Shown piece by piece: positions 6,945-14,273 of a stretch of DNA of 17,057 nt. Made by a program: the position numbers and the translations under genes. Below the pieces are notes generated by a model. That model searched no databases. It worked only from the letters and a program-made list of their open reading frames with translations, and had not been told where the DNA came from. The DNA is from Candidatus Thalassarchaeaceae archaeon (GTDB lineage: Archaea; Thermoplasmatota; Poseidoniia; Poseidoniales; Thalassarchaeaceae), in NCBI GenBank assembly GCA_029250425.1, contig JAQXFF010000080.1:1-17057 (forward strand), in the 5' to 3' direction. Within the stretch, counting starts at the first letter, position 1. Each line of letters begins with the position of its first letter.

Positions 6945-9900
6945 GTCGACGCCTGCTGGTCACAGGCCGCACATAACCTGAATCCTTACTGCGTCGGTCA
7001 TCTCTGGTCAAATGAGTGGGTTTGGGTGGAGGTGCATGCTGATCCATGCCCAAGATTCCACCTTCGGTATGGACCTCTCCAACATCATAAGTGCTAGCCG
7101 CTTGCTCTGCTTCAACTTCGATTTCTTCTGGTTCACGCATGACCAACCAGCCAAGTGTTAGAACAAGTGCGATGAGGATGATGATGTACAAACTTCCAGA
7201 ATCAGTTGAAGGGAGTAAATCCTTCCACGATAAATCTCCCAATGAATCAGTGGATGCATCGGGGTCACGAACAATGACTTCATAGGTTTCAACTGTACAA
7301 ACTCCAGTATCGTCACACACCTTCAATCGGATGACATATTCACCAGATTCATTCCATTGGGCATCATTCCCTCGCCCTTCACGTACATTGGGATTGGTCG
7401 TCCAATCATCGTTGAAATTGCCATTTCCATCTTCATCAATACTATCATCGGTGTCCCACCAGTAAGTGAGGATCGTGTTGAGTGGCGTATCTTGATCATT
7501 GTCAGATATCCCATCATTGTCGCTGTCAGTGGTAGCATCATCGTCACGCCAAGTAATCATTCCGGAATCCATGTCGGTATCAGTTGCATAGGCTTCGATG
7601 ATGTTCAAATGTCCACTGAAAGCGGTACCATCGCCAATCACATGCTCTGAATAGATGAGGGGTGCGCTAGAAACCCAGATGCCAATACTCGTGGAATTGC
7701 TATCTCCTGTGCCATAACCATCTCTAACAGTCAAGGTTACAGTGTAATATCCAGGCTGCTCAAAAATATGCCATGCATCGTGTTCGTGCGATGGGGGCGA
7801 TGCATCGCCCCAATCCCAAGTGGTGTCAACGATACCATTCCAATCAGCCGCACCTTGGTTTGGATTGAACATACCCTCGAAGGCAGCATCCATGTCTCGT
7901 GATCCATCTGAAGAGAACCGCAGAACCGTATTGGGTGCAACGAAAATATCTCCAGAATCTGTAAATGTCCGTCGCCAATTGTAGACGGACAAATCCGAGC
8001 CGGGTATCGTTACAACCGTCTCATTCAACCACGCTTCATGTGCCGATAGAATGGGCATTGGGAGTGGATTTTCGATGTGTATTGTGTAACTCTTGGGAAG
8101 AGAATCCATCCCTCTTTCATCGGTCACTACCAAGGTGACTGTGTAGACACCTGGTTCTGTAAACATGTGGTTAACCTGATTGTTTGTAATTGGATCTTGG
8201 ACTCCCGAAATTGTCCAGTTGTGACTCATATTTCCTGAATTCCCATCGGGGTCAAACGAGGATGATAAGAACAGGTACATTGTATCGGTTGAACCATCAT
8301 TTGGTCGTGGGAAAATCGCAACGGGTCGTTGATTGAGAACTTCAACTTGGAGTGCTGCCCAACTAACATTTCCAGCGTCATCAGTGGCATAAATTTGGAT
8401 ATTTTTCCAACCAGGAGTGTTCCAAGCGGGCAATGGGTTCGAATCAGTCGATCTGTTTTCTGTAAACGGCGAAGACATTGTCACAATGCCTCCATCGAAG
8501 TTGACATTTTCATCAAACCACCATTCAGTGGAAATAATCGTCCCATCATCATCGGTAAACATGGTTGGCAGATTCAATGGTGTCAATGTTGTAGTTTGCA
8601 AATCTTCGAACCAAATTTGTCGCGGCACACGATTCATAATCAAAATGGTGGTTGAAATATTCGTGGTATGTGTTCCATCATCAACATACAGCGTGAGGTT
8701 GTAGGCGGTCCCATTCGCAGAGCCAATGTCCCATTCGTGAGACACATCGTAGAGCCCCATCCCGCTCAGGATGGTTCCATCGCCAAAGTCCCATGTGAAA
8801 ATTAGTTGATTGAGTGGGACATTGTCGGTACTTCTTGCTGCTGAAAACTGCACCCTCTGTGATGTAAGAAGCGTGTAAGGGTCTGAAATGGCAGACGGGG
8901 GTGAGCCGACATCAATTTGAGGGACCGGCAACTCAGTGTCGTTGACACTAATTTCCCAAGTTTGGCTTCTGCTGATGCCACCTCCCTGATCGACAACAGT
9001 CAGGGTCACGTTGTACATACCTGGGTTTTGCCAAGAACGCATAGGGTCTTTGAGACCAGAACCCGACAGCCCATCTCCGAAATCCCAATTGTATCCAACG
9101 GGTGTTTGGTTATGTGAAAATGATTCATTGGTCAAACCCAACCCCCAGAGGTCGTATCCCGCACCAAAGAATTGCAATGGCATCCAAGTTTGCGTCGCGT
9201 TTGAGGCTGCACTGCCTTCCGCGACAGGTGCCATATTCGACAATGTAAGGGGTAGAGTTAGAGCTTCATCAACAATTTCCCCGATTTGATTTCGCATTGT
9301 GAAATGCAATGTCCAATCACCATCCCAAGGTGGCGTATACCAAACTGTGTGGTTGACTGGGACACTATTGCCGGCTTCTAAAGAGAATCCAATGGTGTCG
9401 TGGAGGGTGTTGTTTTCGTACGCTTTAACTTCAACATCAAGGACTTCGTAGAATGCGGAAGAAGTCACCTCAACGGTTGCCTCGACGGTGTCGAAAGTCC
9501 CATTTCCATCGCGATCTGCAGTAATTTCTTGTGAAACCATTATTTCAGCGGGTTGAGTAATGAGTCCAGCCATCACGTCGAAAGAGGCGATTGGATATTC
9601 AGCTCCTCCAGGGAATGCGCAATTGGGACTGGTATAATCACAATCATCCACCCCACTTTCATACCATACAATGAGGTATACGTCATCCGTAATGTTGCCA
9701 AAACTCGGAACCAATGCGGTTCCAATTCCTGTGATTGGGTCGAAGCGCAATCGCTCCATCGACCATGTCCCGGCTGCAGCATCATGCGTTAGTATGGTAC
9801 CTGCAAAACCCAACTCGCTAGGTTGAATCATGATGTTCAATGGTGACCCTGTGCCATCCAAGAATCTGAACGCATGCACGCCCCAACCTTCGAGGTCGTG

Positions 9901-11094
9901 CGGACCACTCTGCCACATTGAACCCCAATTCAGATTTGACCCCGAAAGTTGGAGTCTGCAGAATTGGTTACCGCCGCAGGTTTCGTACATATCGATATTA
10001 TCGAGTCCGAATTCAGCCTGAGTGCCATGGTCAAGGGTGACTGATGCAGTAAAGTTGGCAAAAATATCAGACATTGTGGTTCCAATTGGTGTGCCACTGC
10101 TCCCCAGAGTTTGTGCCAAGTCCACAATTCCTTGTCCTCCTGTCAGCGTATCGGTTACCAATTGGCGAATGGCAGATCCTCCGCCAAGATTGTCAGCCAA
10201 GAATAACATGAACATGAAGCCTGCACCATAGTCTCCAATCCGCTGGTTCCACCACCGTACGGATGCACTGGCATTTTGTGTCCAAGCATTGGCGTGACCG
10301 ATGACTGCGTTCGAGGCTCCAAAGCAGAGAAAAGCAGCCATGTCTGCATTACCTTCGTCAATCCAGAGGTATTCGAATGGGTCTCTAGCATTGTGAAGCA
10401 AGTGCTCAAATTCGTGAGCCAAAATTGTATTTCTCCACGACAAATCATCGACATCGACATAGATAATTTCACGTGTTGAAGACATGCTTGGCATGAAGTA
10501 TCCCCCAATGTTGGCTCCACCATCGATGGCGTAAATGACAATCTCAATTTGGCAATTATTGTCCACATCGGGTGCATTGCCGAAATAATTTGTATTGGTT
10601 GGGAAAATGGTGGTTTCCCATGTTGAACCAATATTGTTCAGTGTCGTTGATGAGACTGATTGGCCATTTTCAATCAGAAGGACGGCATTTGTAGTCACGT
10701 GCATGGCTGAAACCTGAATTTGACCCCCAGTGGTGGTCACAGTTCCAGTTTGACCAGCGGTCCAAGCATTTTCACAAGCTCGTCCTGACGTTCTTGCACT
10801 TGAACTAGTACTGTTTTCTTCAAAGGGCATCACAAGCCCAGGGTATCCATCGTCAATCCATTGTTGCTTGAGATGGCGGGTGGCACTGAAAATCAGCTCC
10901 CCTTCTTCTCCTGCGAAAAGGTAGGGTTTTCCATTGACCATCGGATCAAAATCATCAAGGCTGTAGTATAGTCCACCATCAAAGGTTGATTCTTCGCCAG
11001 AGTCACCATCAGTTGCTGCTGCAAAAGGGGCCCATGAGGCCAGAATCATTAGTGAAACTAGGGCTAGACTTTGGGAGCGGTTGCCAGCGGACAT
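6940..11094 (-). CDS. giant secreted gluzincin-like metallopeptidase with PKD repeats
   Basis: This 1384-residue cell-surface protein starts with a signal peptide (hydrophobic about 9-27, likely cleavage after AAA|TDG). Residues about 100-400 resemble a zinc metallopeptidase: HEFEH at 227-231, then WIDEGNADMAA (Glu247 as likely third ligand), the gluzincin arrangement of M30-like enzymes. A beta-rich linker follows. PKD-type Ig folds occur from about 640: YNWDFGDG near 670, FTWDFGDG near 766, more divergent copies near 860 and 950, WDWGD near 1095 and WWDTDD near 1215. Asp-rich loops such as DSDNDGISDNDQD (about 1188) suggest calcium binding. One membrane helix (about 1298-1317) precedes a 65-residue tail ending SRRRR. 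The start at 11094 is set by Shine-Dalgarno GAGGTGA 4 nt upstream; an in-frame ATG at 11169 would add 25 residues before the signal peptide. Substrate unknown; degradation of external protein or adhesion to particles is inference. Confidence 0.88.
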   Translation of the reverse strand: MSAGNRSQSLALVSLMILASWAPFAAATDGDSGEESTFDGGLYYSLDDFDPMVNGKPYLFAGEEGELIFSATRHLKQQWIDDGYPGLVMPFEENSTSSSARTSGRACENAWTAGQTGTVTTTGGQIQVSAMHVTTNAVLLIENGQSVSSTTLNNIGSTWETTIFPTNTNYFGNAPDVDNNCQIEIVIYAIDGGANIGGYFMPSMSSTREIIYVDVDDLSWRNTILAHEFEHLLHNARDPFEYLWIDEGNADMAAFLCFGASNAVIGHANAWTQNASASVRWWNQRIGDYGAGFMFMLFLADNLGGGSAIRQLVTDTLTGGQGIVDLAQTLGSSGTPIGTTMSDIFANFTASVTLDHGTQAEFGLDNIDMYETCGGNQFCRLQLSGSNLNWGSMWQSGPHDLEGWGVHAFRFLDGTGSPLNIMIQPSELGFAGTILTHDAAAGTWSMERLRFDPITGIGTALVPSFGNITDDVYLIVWYESGVDDCDYTSPNCAFPGGAEYPIASFDVMAGLITQPAEIMVSQEITADRDGNGTFDTVEATVEVTSSAFYEVLDVEVKAYENNTLHDTIGFSLEAGNSVPVNHTVWYTPPWDGDWTLHFTMRNQIGEIVDEALTLPLTLSNMAPVAEGSAASNATQTWMPLQFFGAGYDLWGLGLTNESFSHNQTPVGYNWDFGDGLSGSGLKDPMRSWQNPGMYNVTLTVVDQGGGISRSQTWEISVNDTELPVPQIDVGSPPSAISDPYTLLTSQRVQFSAARSTDNVPLNQLIFTWDFGDGTILSGMGLYDVSHEWDIGSANGTAYNLTLYVDDGTHTTNISTTILIMNRVPRQIWFEDLQTTTLTPLNLPTMFTDDDGTIISTEWWFDENVNFDGGIVTMSSPFTENRSTDSNPLPAWNTPGWKNIQIYATDDAGNVSWAALQVEVLNQRPVAIFPRPNDGSTDTMYLFLSSSFDPDGNSGNMSHNWTISGVQDPITNNQVNHMFTEPGVYTVTLVVTDERGMDSLPKSYTIHIENPLPMPILSAHEAWLNETVVTIPGSDLSVYNWRRTFTDSGDIFVAPNTVLRFSSDGSRDMDAAFEGMFNPNQGAADWNGIVDTTWDWGDASPPSHEHDAWHIFEQPGYYTVTLTVRDGYGTGDSNSTSIGIWVSSAPLIYSEHVIGDGTAFSGHLNIIEAYATDTDMDSGMITWRDDDATTDSDNDGISDNDQDTPLNTILTYWWDTDDSIDEDGNGNFNDDWTTNPNVREGRGNDAQWNESGEYVIRLKVCDDTGVCTVETYEVIVRDPDASTDSLGDLSWKDLLPSTDSGSLYIIILIALVLTLGWLVMREPEEIEVEAEQAASTYDVGEVHTEGGILGMDQHAPPPKPTHLTRDDRRSKDSGYVRPVTSRRRR

Positions 11095-11098
11095 TTTG

Positions 11099-11105
11099 TC
11101 ACCTC
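11099..11105 (-). promoter_or_regulatory. Shine-Dalgarno deciding the PKD metallopeptidase start
   Basis: Minus-strand GAGGTGA with 4 nt to the ATG at 11094 is the strongest ribosome binding site in the window. It places the start directly before the signal peptide rather than at the upstream in-frame ATG at 11169. Confidence 0.75.
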
Positions 11106-11108
11106 GCG

Positions 11109-11125
11109 GGAACACTACGTGTTCC
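11109..11125. repeat. 17-bp palindrome in the leader of the metallopeptidase gene
   Basis: GGAACAC and GTGTTCC form a perfect 7-bp dyad around TAC. It lies between the proposed transcription start and the Shine-Dalgarno of the metallopeptidase gene. It could be an operator downstream of the promoter or an RNA hairpin next to the ribosome binding site. Confidence 0.5.
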
Positions 11126-11147
11126 ACGTTGACTTGAGCCGAGCAGG

Positions 11148-11154
11148 TATTTAA
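11148..11154. promoter_or_regulatory. putative bidirectional TATA element
   Basis: TATTTAA on the plus strand reads TTAAATA on the minus strand. It is centred 28 bp upstream of the plus-strand ATG at 11179, fitting a leaderless transcript for the glutaminyl cyclase. The other way it would start a metallopeptidase mRNA near 11125 with about 30 nt of leader. No other AT-rich element exists in this 84-bp gap, so both genes may share it. Confidence 0.45.
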
Positions 11155-11178
11155 CACAAGGTGGAGCATTGTTCGTAC

Positions 11179-12141
11179 ATGCTCGGGGCGAGGGGGTCAT
11201 TGGCGGTCTTGTTCAGCGCTATATTTTTACTCTCGTCAGTGCCAATAATTGGCGCTCAGGGTGACGAACCCGCATATGTTCGAGCCGAATCATATTTGAT
11301 TGTTGAACACGAAAATGTGTCACACGATTCAACCGCATATACACAAGGTTTGGAATTCTATCAAGGCAGGTTGTTTGAATCAACAGGAAAGTATGGAAAT
11401 TCTACACTTCGCGAAGTCAATCTTTCGACTGGGGAAATAATCCGTTCAATTGATTTGAACGCGAATGTGTTTGGAGAAGGGATGACTTTTGTTGGTGACG
11501 AAATCATTCAAATTACTTGGAAAGAAGGGGTTGCCTATCGTTACGACATGGAAACGTTTGAGGTTGTTGCGAATTATTCCTACGATGGTGAAGGCTGGGG
11601 CCTGGCTTACGACGGCACACACCTCATCATGTCAAATGGGACCAATGTTTTGCAATTTCGAAATGCATCGACATTTGAATTGGAATCAACACTCAATGTC
11701 ACACTGAATAATGTGTCTCTGAATCGGATCAACGAATTAGAGGTAGTGGGTGGGTTGTTGATGGCAAACATCTACCAGACTGAGGAGATTGTCTCCATCG
11801 ATTTGGTTTCAGGAGTGGTCGTCGAGCATATTGATGCCAGCGGTTTGAAACCCGACGGCGGAGAAGTTCTGAATGGTATTGCCTTTGATTCTACAACCCA
11901 ATCCTTGTGGATCACGGGGAAATACTGGTCACGAATGTACAATGTGACCTTCACGGTTCCTGAAATCCCACCACTTCCCGAACCTGAACCCGAAATTGAA
12001 ACCTCAGAAACTTCTACTGTGGACAGTTTTAAGGGGGCATATTCGGAATTTATTCTTGCAATCATGCTGACTACCATCGTGATTCTAATGGCCATGAACT
12101 TGAAGGACGGCGGGCGTAACCCACGTGATGGGGGGCCTTGA
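11179..12141 (+). CDS. glutaminyl-peptide cyclotransferase, membrane-anchored
   Basis: The core (about residues 48-260) matches the plant/bacterial-type glutamine cyclotransferase family (Glu_cyclase_2), a five-bladed propeller that turns N-terminal Gln into pyroglutamate and releases ammonia. Visible family motifs in order are YTQGLEF, LFESTGKYGNS, FGEGMTF, QITWKEG, GEGWGL, LIMSNGT, INELEV, MANIYQT, LNGIAFD and ITGKYW. A signal peptide (about 8-24) with likely cleavage IGA|QG at 26/27 exports it, leaving Gln as its own first residue. A Pro/Glu-rich linker leads to a membrane helix (about 289-307), so the enzyme is held outside the membrane. Many N-x-S/T sites suggest N-glycosylation. The ATG at 11179 is preferred over an in-frame GTG at 11161 because of TATA spacing. 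The gene is divergent from the metallopeptidase; the next gene starts 2 bp after its stop. Confidence 0.9.
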   Translation: MLGARGSLAVLFSAIFLLSSVPIIGAQGDEPAYVRAESYLIVEHENVSHDSTAYTQGLEFYQGRLFESTGKYGNSTLREVNLSTGEIIRSIDLNANVFGEGMTFVGDEIIQITWKEGVAYRYDMETFEVVANYSYDGEGWGLAYDGTHLIMSNGTNVLQFRNASTFELESTLNVTLNNVSLNRINELEVVGGLLMANIYQTEEIVSIDLVSGVVVEHIDASGLKPDGGEVLNGIAFDSTTQSLWITGKYWSRMYNVTFTVPEIPPLPEPEPEIETSETSTVDSFKGAYSEFILAIMLTTIVILMAMNLKDGGRNPRDGGP

Positions 12142-12143
12142 TT

Positions 12144-12923
12144 ATGAGTGATGATGGGGACCTCGTAGTCAAATTGAATGTTGATGATGAAGTTGAAGCA
12201 GCAGTTCGGCGTGGCACACAGGAAGATGCACTCGACTGGTCTGGAAATGTCGCTTTCGGACTGATCGTTGTGGGGTCACTCATGGGATTGTGGTTTGGCG
12301 CCTTGCTGTTTGCAGCAGATCCCCAAGATGTTCTAGACAATCCTCTGTTTATCGACCAAAACACCGCGACGGTCAATGGTCAAATCTTGGCGGCTGTAGA
12401 TGAGGCAAATCTCACGGGTGGAGACCCGGTTGAGGGCATACAAGTCATCCTGTTGAATATTGAAGATCAACCCACGAGTCACAGTGCTTACACCAACAGG
12501 GATGGCCGATTTTCAATGTTGGATGTCCCTCAAGATAAATCCTTTATTCTCAAAGTCGCCCATTCGGGGAATAAGACACTGAGAATCACGTTTAACCCCG
12601 GAGATCAAGCAGATCTATCACTTACACTGATACCTGGTGATGGCGTTTTGGAAGAAGATTTGCGACGCGATTCTCATTTGGAGAGCGCAGTCTTACTCGC
12701 ATCAGTTGTCGCGTCATTAACCGTGATTTCGGCACTCTTCGGTCTTGCGGGTGCAGCCGAAGTTAGGCGCGGAAAACATTACCGTCGAACACAATACCTC
12801 TGTGGCCTTGCCTTGTTCAGTCGGGGTGGAATTTTCATTGGTCCGATGTTGATATTGGCGGGCATGGGCATGCTATCTGCAACCAAACGCCATTTCGAAG
12901 ATTTCGAAGAAGATGAGGATTGA
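12144..12923 (+). CDS. membrane protein with carboxypeptidase-regulatory-like domain
   Basis: A 259-residue protein of unknown function. A charged N-terminal segment is followed by helix 1 (about 35-57). Residues about 75-163 form a carboxypeptidase-regulatory-like / transthyretin-type beta-sandwich: TATVNGQIL, then PVEGIQVILLN, then TNRDGRFSMLDVPQDKSFIL. Two more helices follow (about 180-204 and 226-246) and the tail is acidic (FEDFEEDED). Without a cleavable signal the N-terminus is probably inside, which puts the beta domain outside. Such domains usually act in adhesion, assembly or ligand binding. It lies between the glutaminyl cyclase (2-bp gap) and the kinase-like gene (9-bp gap), so the three are probably one transcript. 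An upstream in-frame TTG at 12138 is a less likely start. Confidence 0.8.
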   Translation: MSDDGDLVVKLNVDDEVEAAVRRGTQEDALDWSGNVAFGLIVVGSLMGLWFGALLFAADPQDVLDNPLFIDQNTATVNGQILAAVDEANLTGGDPVEGIQVILLNIEDQPTSHSAYTNRDGRFSMLDVPQDKSFILKVAHSGNKTLRITFNPGDQADLSLTLIPGDGVLEEDLRRDSHLESAVLLASVVASLTVISALFGLAGAAEVRRGKHYRRTQYLCGLALFSRGGIFIGPMLILAGMGMLSATKRHFEDFEEDED

Positions 12924-12927
12924 GGTG
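12922..12927 (+). promoter_or_regulatory. Shine-Dalgarno of the kinase-like gene overlapping the upstream stop
   Basis: GAGGTG lies 5 nt before the ATG at 12933, and its first two bases belong to the TGA of the preceding gene. This is the same arrangement as at the gyrB-gyrA junction. Confidence 0.7.
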
Positions 12928-12932
12928 CCAAG

Positions 12933-14273
12933 ATGTACCTAATCACCGTAGAGGGCGGAGACGGTTCCGGCAAGGGACTTGCGACAAAGATGATTTCCGA
13001 AATCCTGCAAAAAGAATTCACATTCTCTGGCGTCGATGTGACCGCTGAACCTCGCAGGGATGCCGAACTTGGATTGATGGCGGTAGAGGCAGTTCGTACG
13101 GGTGATGCAGGCCCTACACGTGAAGCCGTCTATTTTGCTGCTGATCGTATGGATCATTCGCATACTTGGATACGTCCAAGATTGGGGCAAGGTCGGGCAA
13201 TTGTTAGTGAACGCAATGTCCACTCATCTCTGGTTTACCAAGGAGTCGTTGGTGATCTCGGAATAGAGGAAGTTGCTCGGATGAATGCTGCAGCTATGAT
13301 TCCAGATTTGTGCGTTTGGGTAGATTGTGACCCGGGTGCCGCACTACGGCGAATTAAACATGGCACACTCCGTGCCACTCTAGACAAGTCAGAATATTTT
13401 GAAACCGATGAATATCAGGCACAAATCCGCCAAGGTTACCACGATTTGCTGGGGGGTATTGTTCCCATGCCGGCGCCGTTTGACCAAGGACGCATTGTTG
13501 GCCCCATTGTCAATGACGGTACGACGGATGATTTACGCAAGAAGTTGCAAATTGAGATTCGGAAATTTCTCTATGAGCGTCCCCAACCTTTGAATGTATC
13601 AACAGAAGAAGTTGAACTCCACATGTTAGGGAAGGCATTGGTCTCGCAACGAGGTCAAACAACATTGGATGTTGTAGAATCGAATCCTGCACGGAGTAAT
13701 TTGGATTGGCTTGATTCCTGCAAACCCTGGGAAATTGTTCGCGATTCGACCAAGGCTTACATCGATGCCATACAAGCCTCTGATGCACCATTGCGACTTG
13801 ACGCCCCAAACGATCCATTGAGTCATCCAGTGTTGGCCATCGTTGGAACGCTTTCCTTGGTACCCAGTGTTGACATTCATGAATTACGGGTTTGGCTCGG
13901 TCCTGTGCGAATGGTCACCGAACGCCACACACGCAGGATGGTGAAAATTTTCCACGAGCAATCAGGTTGGGTCCGTGTATACCGTTCTCTTGTCGGAAGT
14001 GATGCATCTCGTTCAGAATTACGCTCTGATTGGCAAGCATTTGGTCGAATTGGAATTGCACTTTGGCCTCTGAAAGAATCTCTTTCGGAATGGCGGCGCA
14101 CCCATCCTGGTTCATCTTGGAAACATGGGCTTGGTGCCGTATTGTCATCCAATCCTAGCGCTGCTGCAGCCTGTATTTCACGATTGGCCATTCTTGGCTC
14201 TGGCAAAGAAGAGGTTTCTCCACCAAGTACACGTGAAGAACTTCTCACTTGGTGGCAGAACGGTGCCGTTTGA
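12933..14273 (+). CDS. thymidylate-kinase-like protein with long C-terminal extension
   Basis: The first ~215 of 446 residues resemble thymidylate kinase, which phosphorylates dTMP to dTDP: P-loop GGDGSGKG (8-15), AEP (39-40, as in the family's REP), FAADRMDH with Asp71-Arg72, SERNVHSSLVYQG (92-104, family sDRyv.SslAYQg), and an Arg-rich lid before YQAQIRQGYHDLL. The P-loop is odd: Lys14 is followed by Gly15, where the family has Ser/Thr to hold magnesium. Residues about 216-446 are an extra, Trp- and Arg-rich, apparently helical region with no motif I recognise; ordinary thymidylate kinases end near 210. It may be dTMP kinase with an accessory domain, or a kinase-fold protein with another substrate. 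The start is supported by Shine-Dalgarno GAGGTG. The stop abuts that of the convergent DUF2085 gene. Confidence 0.82.
   Translation: MYLITVEGGDGSGKGLATKMISEILQKEFTFSGVDVTAEPRRDAELGLMAVEAVRTGDAGPTREAVYFAADRMDHSHTWIRPRLGQGRAIVSERNVHSSLVYQGVVGDLGIEEVARMNAAAMIPDLCVWVDCDPGAALRRIKHGTLRATLDKSEYFETDEYQAQIRQGYHDLLGGIVPMPAPFDQGRIVGPIVNDGTTDDLRKKLQIEIRKFLYERPQPLNVSTEEVELHMLGKALVSQRGQTTLDVVESNPARSNLDWLDSCKPWEIVRDSTKAYIDAIQASDAPLRLDAPNDPLSHPVLAIVGTLSLVPSVDIHELRVWLGPVRMVTERHTRRMVKIFHEQSGWVRVYRSLVGSDASRSELRSDWQAFGRIGIALWPLKESLSEWRRTHPGSSWKHGLGAVLSSNPSAAAACISRLAILGSGKEEVSPPSTREELLTWWQNGAV

Noticed and set aside
7140..9120. Recurrent short motifs suggesting a DNA repeat array
   Set aside because: They are PKD-type protein repeats whose nucleotide copies differ; there is no tandem DNA repeat and no CRISPR-like spacing.
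10155..10631. 158-codon open frame on the minus strand
   Set aside because: It is another frame of the metallopeptidase domain, covering the HEFEH region of the real gene.
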